Source: Halomonas halmophila (GTDB lineage Bacteria; Pseudomonadota; Gammaproteobacteria; Pseudomonadales; Halomonadaceae). Taken from it: a stretch of 34,695 bases of DNA. The translations under genes and the position numbers were made by a program. Where the stretch lies: NCBI RefSeq assembly GCF_006540005.1, contig NZ_BJOC01000037.1, forward strand, positions 1 to 34,695. Direction: 5' to 3'. The notes under the pieces are model-generated. The model was not told the origin of the DNA. It ran no database searches and worked only from the letters and a program-made list of their open reading frames with translations. This document shows, one piece after another, positions 25,452-32,808 of this stretch (the first letter of the stretch is position 1; every line of letters starts with the position of its first letter).

Positions 25452-25565
25452 TCAAACACCTCCAGATTCATCAAGTCGCCCAGTGTAACGCATGACCGCC
25501 CCGACGTGGCCCCACCCCATCGACGACAGGTACAATACGCGATCGTTGTAGAGGAGGACGCCGCC

Positions 25566-26453
25566 TTGGCCGAGACGACCGACACTCAGGACACTGGCCT
25601 GCCCGAGGCATTGAGGTTCCGCTCACCGGCCCCGCTGGTGGATATCGGGGCCAACCTGACCCATGACAGCTTCGCCCGCGACCTGCCGGCGACGCTGCAG
25701 CGCGCCCGTGAAGCCGGCGTCGACACCCTGATCCTGACCGGCACGGACCTGGCGCATGCCGAGCAGGCCTCGGCCATGGCCCGCGAACATGCGGGCCTGT
25801 ATGCCACCGCCGGTCTGCACCCACATGCCGCCAGTGAGTGGTCCAGCGCCCTGAAAGCCGGGATGCGCGAACTGCTGCGCCGCCCCGAGGTCGTCGCGGT
25901 CGGTGAGTGCGGCCTGGACTTCAACCGCAACTTCTCGACCCCGGCCGAGCAGGAGCGCGCCCTGGAAGCCCAGCTCGGCCTCGCCGCCGAGAGCGGCTTG
26001 CCGCTGTTTCTGCATGAGCGGGATGCCGGGGAGCGTCTGCACCAGATCCTGCACGCCTGGCGCGATGATATCCGCCGGGCCGTGGTCCATTGCTTTACCG
26101 GGGAGCAGCGCTCGCTCCACCGCTATCTGGACCTGGACCTGCACATCGGCCTGACCGGCTGGCTGTGCGATGAGCGGCGCGGCCACCATCTGCGCGACCT
26201 GGTGCGCGACATCCCCCTCGAGCGCCTGATGGTCGAGACCGACTGCCCCTACCTGCTGCCACGCAACCTGCCTGCCAAGCTCAAGGGCAGGCGCCATGAA
26301 CCGGCCCTGCTGCCCTGGATCGTCCGCGAAATCGCCCATTGGCGCGGCAACTCGGAAGCCGAAATGGCAGCGGCCACTACCACCACGGCTCAGCGCTTCT
26401 TTCAGCTGGAAGCGCAAGGCACCCCGACCCGCCCCTCGAAGGAGGGACATTGA
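25566..26453 (+). CDS. tatD: TatD-family metal-dependent DNase
   Basis: TIM-barrel metal hydrolase with 3'-5' exonuclease activity on single-stranded DNA and RNA in E. coli. 295 residues from a TTG start at 25566, chosen because GAGGAGG lies eight bases upstream. The sequence follows E. coli TatD: 'DIGANLTHDSFARDL' (Asn-Leu where other family members have His-x-His), 'TAGLHPHAASEW', 'VAVGECGLDFNRNFSTPAEQERAL', 'VVHCFTGEQ', 'GLTGWLCDERRG' and 'MVETDCPYLLPRNLPAK'. Divergent from uup, and followed after two bases by a small unknown gene, so the two are probably co-transcribed. Confidence 0.93.
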   Translation: MAETTDTQDTGLPEALRFRSPAPLVDIGANLTHDSFARDLPATLQRAREAGVDTLILTGTDLAHAEQASAMAREHAGLYATAGLHPHAASEWSSALKAGMRELLRRPEVVAVGECGLDFNRNFSTPAEQERALEAQLGLAAESGLPLFLHERDAGERLHQILHAWRDDIRRAVVHCFTGEQRSLHRYLDLDLHIGLTGWLCDERRGHHLRDLVRDIPLERLMVETDCPYLLPRNLPAKLKGRRHEPALLPWIVREIAHWRGNSEAEMAAATTTTAQRFFQLEAQGTPTRPSKEGH

Positions 26454-26455
26454 CC

Positions 26456-26938
26456 ATGACGGACCTGCCTGCATTCATCGCCATCGAGACCGGCAACGAC
26501 GGCGAACTGCCCCTCTCGATTGCTTGGACCCTGCCGGATGGACGCGTCAAGCACACCCTGATTCAGCCGGACAATGACTGGCTCGAGGAAGAGCTGGTGG
26601 CCCTGGGCGAATACAGTCTGGAAGAATTGAACAGCCTGGGCGTGAGTCCGCTGGATGTGATTCGCGAGCTCGAGACCGACCACTTCAACGGCACGCTGTA
26701 TACGGCCGGCGTCGGCTATGATGAAGCCGCCCTGTCGCGCCTCTTCCATACCTACGGCATGGATCCCTTTGTCGAACTCGCCCCGGCCGAAAGCCTGTAC
26801 TCGAACCTGGCACCCGGCGAGTGGTACCGCGCGCGCGGCGAGCTGTTCAGCGAGCTTGGGCTGGAACCCATGCGGCCCGAGGAAGAAATCCAGGTCATGC
26901 TCGCCCTGCATCTACGGGTCCAGCAGGATGACGTCTGA
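26456..26938 (+). CDS. Conserved small protein, possibly a degenerate DnaQ-like fold
   Basis: 160 residues; starts two bases after the tatD stop with GGAGGG upstream, so translationally linked. Acidic throughout. The N-terminus 'FIAIETGNDGELPLSIAWTLPDGRVKHTLIQPDNDW' is reminiscent of the first strands of RNase H-like exonucleases (xDxET), with Glu kept and the first Asp lost. The segment 'LYTAGVGYDEAALSRLFHTYGM' recalls the second exonuclease motif. No third motif is visible, so nuclease activity is not predicted. The pairing with the nuclease TatD is suggestive only. Convergent with epmC, six bases apart. Confidence 0.7.
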   Translation: MTDLPAFIAIETGNDGELPLSIAWTLPDGRVKHTLIQPDNDWLEEELVALGEYSLEELNSLGVSPLDVIRELETDHFNGTLYTAGVGYDEAALSRLFHTYGMDPFVELAPAESLYSNLAPGEWYRARGELFSELGLEPMRPEEEIQVMLALHLRVQQDDV

Positions 26939-26944
26939 GGGTTC

Positions 26945-27508
26945 TCACACGGCTTCGGCCGCTGCCGCGAGGCAGTTCAGTCCGGCGGCGATCGCTGCCT
27001 GACGACTGCCGGCCTGCTGATAGAAGGTCATCAGGGCCTCATGCAGTGCCCTGGCCCGCAACGGCAGCCCTTCCGTCGCGTAGCGTGCGGCCCGGGCCTC
27101 GACCCGGGCCCGGAAGGCATCACGATCGACGTCGGCCTGGCCGCCGAGGTTGTCGACACTGACATTGAACGGCAGGCCGCAGGCCCGGCTGAACAGCAAC
27201 TCCAGGGCCTGGGGCGCCACCTCCACCGACTCGAACTCGCGTTGCTGCTCGGCATCCCGGCCATCCGGCTGATACCAGTAGCCATAATCCTCCCACTGGC
27301 GGCGGCGCGCGCCCGCGATGCACCAGTGACTGATCTCGTGCAGGGCACTGGCATAAAAGCCGTGGGCAAAGATCACCCGATGCCAGGGACTGGAGGCATC
27401 CGCCGGCAGGTAGAGGGGCTCGTCCTCTCCCCGTACCAGCCGAGTCTGGTAACCGGGCATGAAGAGGCCATCGAACAGGGCGATGATGTCATCCAGGTGG
27501 TGCGTCAC
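26945..27508 (-). CDS. epmC: Elongation factor P hydroxylase
   Basis: Hydroxylates the beta-lysylated lysine of EF-P, the last step of the EpmA/EpmB/EpmC pathway. 187 residues, the family's usual size. Key features are the metal-binding 'ALHEISHWCIAGARRR' (HExxH-like, about 55-70), 'WEDYGYWYQPDGRDAEQQREFESVEVAPQALE' (72-103) with the conserved acidic residues, and 'GLPFNVSVDNLGG'. The ATG at 27508 is the family start. EF-P and the other modification genes are elsewhere. Convergent with the small gene next to tatD. Confidence 0.93.
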   Translation of the reverse strand: MTHHLDDIIALFDGLFMPGYQTRLVRGEDEPLYLPADASSPWHRVIFAHGFYASALHEISHWCIAGARRRQWEDYGYWYQPDGRDAEQQREFESVEVAPQALELLFSRACGLPFNVSVDNLGGQADVDRDAFRARVEARAARYATEGLPLRARALHEALMTFYQQAGSRQAAIAAGLNCLAAAAEAV

Positions 27509-27656
27509 AAGGGCTCCAGAACACGACTCGCGGAGAAACTAGTCGCCCAGTATAGCGAGCCCGGAATGGCAGCGAAAACCGCCGGCCGCTGATAAACTAT
27601 GCGGCTCCCGGCAAGATGGCGCCCGGGCCCGTCCTCAGTTGCATGGAGCATCCACC

Positions 27657-29108
27657 GTGGTTCATTTCATACGCGACCTGCTCAGGGTGTCACGCCAGGA
27701 CACCCTGCCGCTGATCCGGCTGGCCCTGCCCATCTGCGGCGCCCAGCTTGCCCAGGCCGGAATGAGTGTCGTCGATGTGATGATGACCGGCCGACTCAGC
27801 GCCACGGACCTGGCGGCGGTGTCGGTCGGCTCCAGCCTGTGGATGCCGCTGATGCTCTTCATGACCGGCACGCTCATGGGGCTGACCCCGGTGGTGGCCC
27901 ATCTGCTGGGAGGCGGGCAGCGGCACGCCATCCGTATCCAGGTGCATCAGGCCCTGTGGATCGGCTTCGCCCTGGGACTGCTCTCGGCAGTCCTACTGTG
28001 GACCACCGTGAGGCCGATCTTTGCGGTCATGGGCGTTCCGGATCAGGTCGCCGAACACGCCGCGGCTTATCTGGCCGCCGTGGGCTTTGGCATGCCGGGT
28101 GTCGCCATCTTCCAGACGCTGCGCTCGTTTTCCGATGGCATGAATCACACGCGGCCTGCGCTGTGGATCAGCCTGGTCGGCCTGGCCGTCAACATTCCCA
28201 GCAACTACCTCCTGATCTATGGCGGCGATGGCCTGACGGCCCTGCTGGGCGAGGGGCTGCCGGATGCCCTGCAGGCACTGCCTGCCCTGGGGGCAATGGG
28301 TTGCGGCATCGCCACGGCGCTATCCATGTGGCTGATGGGCCTGGCCATGGCCTTCTACACCCGACGCAGCCGTGCCTATGGCGATGTCGAACTCTGGTGC
28401 CAGCCGGCGCCGCCGCGCTGGCGGCTGATCGCTGAACTCCTGCATGTCGGCGTGCCGATCGGGGTGGCGATCTTCGTCGAGGTCACCCTCTTCACCCTGA
28501 TCGCCCTGTTCATCGCCAGCCTCGGGGAAATCACCGTGGCTGCTCACCAGGTGGCACTCAACTACACCAGCCTGCTGTTCATGCTGCCCTTGTCACTGGG
28601 CATGGCGCTGACGGTCAGGGTCGGCAACACGCTCGGCCAGGGCCGTTCGCAACGGGCGCGCCTGATTGCCTGGAACGGCATCCTGATCGCCTTCCTGGTC
28701 GCCCTGCTCAACTGCCTGATACTCTGGTCCACGGCAAGCCCGGTGGTGGCGCTCTACACCCATGATGCGGCCGTCCAGCAGCTGACGCTGTCACTGATCG
28801 GCCTGGCCATGATCTTTCAGGTATCGGACTCCCTGCAGGTCGGTTTGGCCGGCGCCTTGCGCGGCTACAAGGACACCCGGGTGATCATGCTGATCACCCT
28901 GCTGGCCTACTGGCTAGTGGGCCTGGGTGGCGGCCACCTGCTTGGCATGCATGGACTCTTCAATGCCGTTTCGCCCCTGGGCGTGCACGGCTACTGGATC
29001 GGGCTGATCGCCGGCCTGACCGTGGCCGCTGTCCTGTTGGGCGAGCGCCTGAGACGACGCAGCAAGGCGGTGGCCCTTGGTAAAGAAGATATCCCGCAGA
29101 CGGACTGA
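27657..29108 (+). CDS. MATE-family multidrug/Na+ antiporter (NorM-like)
   Basis: 483 residues and 12 predicted transmembrane helices in two six-helix halves. MATE hallmarks include 'RLALPICGAQLAQAGMSVVDVMMTGRLSATDLAAVSVG' in helix 1-2, 'GLTPVVAHLLGGGQ', 'MNHTRPALWISLVGLAVNIPSNYLLI', and in the second half 'VAIFVEVTLFTLIALFIASLGEITVAAHQVALN', 'LSLGMALTVRVGNTLGQG' and 'QVGLAGALRGYKDTR'. It exports cationic drugs or metabolites in exchange for Na+ or H+. I chose GTG at 27657, which has GGAG eight bases upstream, over a TTG at 27639. Its end overlaps the start of the DUF3080 gene by 32 bases, indicating co-transcription. Confidence 0.93.
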   Translation: MVHFIRDLLRVSRQDTLPLIRLALPICGAQLAQAGMSVVDVMMTGRLSATDLAAVSVGSSLWMPLMLFMTGTLMGLTPVVAHLLGGGQRHAIRIQVHQALWIGFALGLLSAVLLWTTVRPIFAVMGVPDQVAEHAAAYLAAVGFGMPGVAIFQTLRSFSDGMNHTRPALWISLVGLAVNIPSNYLLIYGGDGLTALLGEGLPDALQALPALGAMGCGIATALSMWLMGLAMAFYTRRSRAYGDVELWCQPAPPRWRLIAELLHVGVPIGVAIFVEVTLFTLIALFIASLGEITVAAHQVALNYTSLLFMLPLSLGMALTVRVGNTLGQGRSQRARLIAWNGILIAFLVALLNCLILWSTASPVVALYTHDAAVQQLTLSLIGLAMIFQVSDSLQVGLAGALRGYKDTRVIMLITLLAYWLVGLGGGHLLGMHGLFNAVSPLGVHGYWIGLIAGLTVAAVLLGERLRRRSKAVALGKEDIPQTD

Positions 29109-30117
29109 TCGCCGCACGACGACCTGGCGGCTCCTGCTCGTGATGCTCTGTGCCATCTGGCTGGCGGGCTGCGGCCAGGGAGCCGCCGAGCAGCGCCTGT
29201 TGCACTATCAGCAACGCCTCGCCGAGGCGTTGGACGTCGCATCGCCGCCAAACGCCACGCCGCGCAATATCGGGCGCTTTCCCGAACGTCAGGCACGCCT
29301 CTTCTCCCTGCCGGATATCCGCGTGGGACTGACCGACATCTATGCACTGCGCGGCTGTCACATCAGTAACCTGGTGGCGAAGCGCAATAATCAGTTGGGC
29401 AAGGTGGCCGCCCCCAGTCAGCGGTGGCTGTACGAGCTCGAGTTGTGGCGGCGCCTCAAAGCCTGCTGGAATACCTCGGTACCCAGCTCTCTGGATGCCG
29501 AGGACCGCCAGCGTCTCGACCGGCTGACGCGCCTGAAGACGGAGCACCTGCCTCGGGCCAGCTGGAATGCGCTGTTCGATTCCAGCGAATGGGTCGATAG
29601 CTTCTCGCGGGCCAGTTCGCCGCTGCCGCCCGCGGCCCTGTCGGCCGTGGACACCCAAATGCCTGCATTGAAGTACCTGCGCACGGCGGCACAACGTCAG
29701 CTCGACCCGGACTGGAGCACCGACTCCACCACCCTGGAAGGTCACCTCAACACCCTGCGCCAACGCCCGCTGACCGCCGAAATCCTGCGTGCCCTGCTGC
29801 TGGTCGAGCAACGCCTCGAGGAGGCCTCGTCACTGCTTGATCGGGCCCTGGCTCGCCCCACAGTCTGCTCCACCGAGCTGCCCGACATGGCCTCCCTGGC
29901 ACAATGGCTAACGCGCCTCGACCGGCAGGCGATCCGCTGGCTGAGCGCCCTTGGCGACCTGATCGACGCACACCCGCCCACGCCACCGGCGGCCGTGGCC
30001 ACCTATCGCCACGCCTGGCTGTCACTCGAGAACCCGCAAGCCCCGCTGGCCTCGATGCGTGCGGCGCGGAAACATCATCGCGAGCTGCGCCGCGCGTATG
30101 CCACGCAGTGCCGTTGA
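29077..30117 (+). CDS. DUF3080-family lipoprotein
   Basis: 346 residues. The N-terminus (MVKKISRRRTDRRTTTWRLLLVMLCAIWLAGC) is a lipoprotein signal with lipobox LAGC, so the mature protein is lipid-anchored at Cys32. The rest is helical and matches DUF3080: 'LLHYQQRLAEAL', 'DIRVGLTDIYALRGCHISNLVAKRNNQLGKVAAPSQRWLYELELWR', 'CWNTSVPSSL' and 'ATYRHAWLSLENP'. The function is unknown. The start is TTG at 29077, inside the MATE gene; later Met codons would truncate the signal. Probably translated by coupling from the exporter gene. Confidence 0.8.
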   Translation: MVKKISRRRTDRRTTTWRLLLVMLCAIWLAGCGQGAAEQRLLHYQQRLAEALDVASPPNATPRNIGRFPERQARLFSLPDIRVGLTDIYALRGCHISNLVAKRNNQLGKVAAPSQRWLYELELWRRLKACWNTSVPSSLDAEDRQRLDRLTRLKTEHLPRASWNALFDSSEWVDSFSRASSPLPPAALSAVDTQMPALKYLRTAAQRQLDPDWSTDSTTLEGHLNTLRQRPLTAEILRALLLVEQRLEEASSLLDRALARPTVCSTELPDMASLAQWLTRLDRQAIRWLSALGDLIDAHPPTPPAAVATYRHAWLSLENPQAPLASMRAARKHHRELRRAYATQCR

Positions 30118-30128
30118 CGCCCTGCATG

Positions 30129-30161
30129 CCCGGGTGACGTGATGCCTCCGTGCGTCCCGGG
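30129..30161 (+). terminator. Hairpin after the DUF3080 gene
   Basis: CCCGG-gt-GACG ... CGTC-CCGGG forms about nine pairs with a 2-base bulge, 12 bases after the stop codon. No strong U-run follows (GGGCTTAACG). Possible terminator of the MATE/DUF3080 unit. Confidence 0.3.
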
Positions 30162-30248
30162 GGCTTAACGCGGTCATGACTCTGTGCTATTGATGAAACA
30201 TGGAGAGACGTTAGCGCAGCCGACCGATCACGCAGCAGGAGGGACGTT

Positions 30249-30947
30249 ATGGGTATCCCGATGTCACCCCGCCCCGCCCGGGTCATCGACCTGGAAACCA
30301 TGCGCCAACGCCAGGCGGCCAGGCGTCGCCTGATTCGCCTCTCACCCGAACTGGACGGCCTGGAGATGGTCTACCAGCTGCCCGCGGAGCCCGGCACCTA
30401 CTACGGCATGCCGTTGCTCGCCTGGGGGCTCCGGGAAGACGGCCGGGTTGTGGGTCTGGTGCCGTGGATGGAGCATCTCACACCCTGCCAGCAGCTCGAT
30501 GACCCCGAGCATGGTCATTTCATTGGCTATCGTGATCCGGAAACCGAGGAGCTGTTCGAACAAGCGCCCGAGCACAAGGTGCTCGAGCTCGAGCAGGCCG
30601 CGGCCTACTTCGAGTATGAAGCCACGCACGAGCCCACGCTGATTCAGCAACTGCCGGATACCCAGGGAACCCATGCGCTGTGCATGGATCAGGACGACAT
30701 GCCCTGGCAGCTCAAGCAGGTCTTCGGCTGGCGGCTCTACAGTGATGGCGGCGTGGAGGCCCTGCTGGCCGACGAGACGCAGATCGAGAGCACCCCCATT
30801 CTTCCCGGCGACCCCTGCCTTTACACCGGCCACAGCCGCCATCGGATGGTGTACTTCTTCCAGCGCCAGATCGCCAACCGGATTCGCCAGGAAGACCCCG
30901 CCACCCTGGAGGCTCTGGCGCTGATGGTCATGCCGGAAGAGGAGTAG
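30249..30947 (+). CDS. Conserved protein of unknown function
   Basis: 232 residues, soluble, acidic, no signal peptide or membrane segment. I do not recognise a family. After a basic start (RVIDLETMRQRQAARRRLIRLSP) come 'YGMPLLAWGLREDGRVVGLVPWMEHLTPCQQLDDPEHGHFIGYRDPETEELFEQAP', which looks like a beta-rich domain, then 'HALCMDQDDMPWQLKQVFGWRLYSDGGVEALLADE' and a C-terminal helix 'RHRMVYFFQRQIANRIRQEDPATLEALALMV'. The ATG at 30249 follows GGAGGG by seven bases, a strong site. A single gene between the DUF3080 lipoprotein and convergent tusA. No function is proposed. Confidence 0.8.
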   Translation: MGIPMSPRPARVIDLETMRQRQAARRRLIRLSPELDGLEMVYQLPAEPGTYYGMPLLAWGLREDGRVVGLVPWMEHLTPCQQLDDPEHGHFIGYRDPETEELFEQAPEHKVLELEQAAAYFEYEATHEPTLIQQLPDTQGTHALCMDQDDMPWQLKQVFGWRLYSDGGVEALLADETQIESTPILPGDPCLYTGHSRHRMVYFFQRQIANRIRQEDPATLEALALMVMPEEE

Positions 30948-30970
30948 CATCCGTGCATGGGGCACAGGCT

Positions 30971-31222
30971 TCAGCCCAGGCGAATGAAGTAGAGGTACTG
31001 GTCCGCCCGTTCGCACTGATGGATCAGCGCGTGGCCCAGAAACCCGCAGAACTTGGGCACGTCGCGCGTCGTGGCCGGATCCGTGGCGACCACCTTGAGC
31101 ACCTCGCCGGCCTGCATGTCGCGCACCTTGTTGTGCATCAACATGATCGGCTCGGGACAGTACAGCCCCGTTGTGTCCAATTCCGCATGACAGTCAGGCA
31201 AGGAATCCGCAGAATCATTCAT
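30971..31222 (-). CDS. tusA: TusA-family sulfurtransferase
   Basis: Sulfur carrier that accepts persulfide sulfur from a cysteine desulfurase and passes it on for 2-thiouridine formation in tRNA. 83 residues from the ATG at 31222 (GAGG upstream). The signature 'LDTTGLYCPEPIMLMHNKVRDMQAGEVLKVVATDPATTRDVPKFCGFLGH' is complete, with acceptor Cys22 in CPEPIM. The second Cys in 'KFCGFLGH' is typical of TusA proper. The small ABM-type gene is divergent 59 bases away. Confidence 0.92.
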   Translation of the reverse strand: MNDSADSLPDCHAELDTTGLYCPEPIMLMHNKVRDMQAGEVLKVVATDPATTRDVPKFCGFLGHALIHQCERADQYLYFIRLG

Positions 31223-31281
31223 CGATAACCTCGTCGTGTCGCAACACACCGTGTCGAAAGGAAAACAGGGAGACTGGCTGG

Positions 31282-31569
31282 ATGATCAAGGTCATTATCG
31301 AACGTCGCATCATGCCCGGCCTCGAGGAAGAATACGAGGAAGCCGCCCGCGAGGCCATACGCCAGTCACTCGGCGCCACCGGTTTTGTCAGTGGCGAGAC
31401 ACTGGTCGAACAGGGCTACAGCGATCGCCGTCTGGTTATCACCAAGTGGCGTGACCTGCGTGCCTGGAAGGACTGGGCCAACAGCGAGCAACGCGCCAGA
31501 GCCATGCAGCGCCTGCAGCCATTGCTCACGGAAGCGGAACGCATCCGCATCTACGAACCGAGTTACTGA
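31282..31569 (+). CDS. Antibiotic biosynthesis monooxygenase (ABM) domain protein
   Basis: 95 residues, a single ABM ferredoxin-like domain: 'IKVIIERRIMPGLEEEYEEAAREAIRQSLGATGFVSGETLVEQG' then 'RLVITKWRDLRAWKDWANSEQRARAMQRLQPLLTEAERIRIYEP'. The Trp-rich central helix is usual for the fold. Substrate unknown. The ATG at 31282 (MIKV) is preceded by GGGAG; an in-frame upstream start at 31171 lies within the divergent tusA gene and is rejected. Convergent with rlmM. Confidence 0.8.
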   Translation: MIKVIIERRIMPGLEEEYEEAAREAIRQSLGATGFVSGETLVEQGYSDRRLVITKWRDLRAWKDWANSEQRARAMQRLQPLLTEAERIRIYEPSY

Positions 31570-31591
31570 CGTTCGGCCCACGACGGACGTC
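31568..31591. terminator. Hairpin between convergent ABM gene and rlmM
   Basis: GACGTTCG-GCCCACGA-CGGACGTC gives an 8-bp stem with one G-T wobble, overlapping the stop codon of the ABM gene and ending eight bases before the rlmM stop. No U-run. Possible shared transcription end. Confidence 0.35.
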
Positions 31592-31599
31592 AGGGCGAC

Positions 31600-32688
31600 T
31601 CAGTCGATGAGCCGCACGTGCACCGTCACTTCTTCCCGATCATGGTAGAGGTGGCGGCAGCTCAGTTCAGCCTTCACGCCGGCACGCTCGAGTGATGCCG
31701 ACAAACGTGCCAGCCCGTCGGACACCGTCTGCCAGCGCTGCTTCATGGGCAGCTTCAGATTGAACACTGCCTCGCGACACCAGCGGTGTATCAGCCAGCG
31801 CTCGACCATGCTGATCACTCGGGACGGCTTGTCGACGATATCACAGACCAGCCAGTCGAGACGCGCCGGTGGCGTCCACACGAAACCATCCTCGCGCAGG
31901 TGTTCGACCAGGCCGGTGGCCATCAGATCCGCGTTCATCGGGCCATTGTCGATGGCAAAGACCTGCATGCCCCGTTGCACCAGCTGCCAGGTCCAGCCTC
32001 CCGGCGCCGCGCCCAGGTCGGCCGCCTGCATGCCATCACTCAAGCGAGCAGCCCACTGAGCGGCCGGCACGAACTCGTGCCACGCCTCCTCGAGCTTGAG
32101 CGTCGAACGGCTGGGAGCTCGCGAAGGTGAGCGCAGGCGACGAATGCCGCCCAGCTGCTCGCTGCGATTTCCCGGAAAACTCATGCCCAACTGCACGCGA
32201 TCCCCATCGCTCCACAGCAAGTGCAGACGGCGTCCGCCCGCCTTGCGGCGCAGTACGCCGGCCTTGCGCAGCTGGCCTTCCAGGGGGCGCTTCAACGACT
32301 TGATCAACCCGGCCAGTGCCTTGGCCTCATTGGTATCCGGCGTCTCCTGCCATACAGACTCGGCACTCCAGCCACTGTCACGCACCTGCTCGATGATCGC
32401 ACTCAAACGATCCGACCGATCCAACTGCAAGGGTGGCAATGCCACCAGACTCTGTCGGGCAAAGACCAGAGCGGCCAGAGGCAGGGCGCGATGAAGTGCA
32501 TTGGCAGGCTCACCCGGCGGCATGACGAAACGCACATGCCCCGCATCCTGCTGGCAGTATGGTGATCCAGCAAAACCGCTGTGCTCTGCCTTCTCCATCA
32601 CCTCCGCTGCCAGATCGGCCTCGAAACCGGGCCGGCAGTAAAGCAGCAGCTCGTTGGGAACATTCCGGGGCGGGACAGGGTTCGACAC
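31600..32688 (-). CDS. rlmM: 23S rRNA (cytidine2498-2'-O)-methyltransferase
   Basis: Methylates C2498 of 23S rRNA using S-adenosylmethionine. 362 residues from GTG at 32688, chosen for AGAGGA seven bases upstream (a TTG lies six codons earlier). The N-terminal THUMP-like part (about 1-170) begins 'NELLLYCRPGFEADLAAEV'. The Rossmann methyltransferase domain has the AdoMet loop 'AADLGAAPGGWTWQLVQRG' (about 219-237), 'VFAIDNGPM', 'LDWLVCDIVDKP' and 'AVFNLKLPMKQRW' with the catalytic Lys. It is separated from the BCCT transporter gene by 120 bases. Confidence 0.94.
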   Translation of the reverse strand: MSNPVPPRNVPNELLLYCRPGFEADLAAEVMEKAEHSGFAGSPYCQQDAGHVRFVMPPGEPANALHRALPLAALVFARQSLVALPPLQLDRSDRLSAIIEQVRDSGWSAESVWQETPDTNEAKALAGLIKSLKRPLEGQLRKAGVLRRKAGGRRLHLLWSDGDRVQLGMSFPGNRSEQLGGIRRLRSPSRAPSRSTLKLEEAWHEFVPAAQWAARLSDGMQAADLGAAPGGWTWQLVQRGMQVFAIDNGPMNADLMATGLVEHLREDGFVWTPPARLDWLVCDIVDKPSRVISMVERWLIHRWCREAVFNLKLPMKQRWQTVSDGLARLSASLERAGVKAELSCRHLYHDREEVTVHVRLID

Positions 32689-32774
32689 GGCGGTTCCTCT
32701 GCTCAATACCAGCTTGCGCCTCCATCATCCGCCGAGGCGCGGCCTGAACGTGGTAAAGCCGTTATCCTAACAGG

Positions 32775-32800
32775 TCGAGCGCCGCCAGCACGACGCTCGA
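32775..32800. terminator. Inverted repeat after the BCCT gene
   Basis: TCGAGCG-N12-CGCTCGA, a 7-bp stem located nine bases past the stop codon of the BCCT gene on the minus strand. No U-run follows, so termination is uncertain. Confidence 0.3.
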
Positions 32801-32808
32801 TGCCGGGT

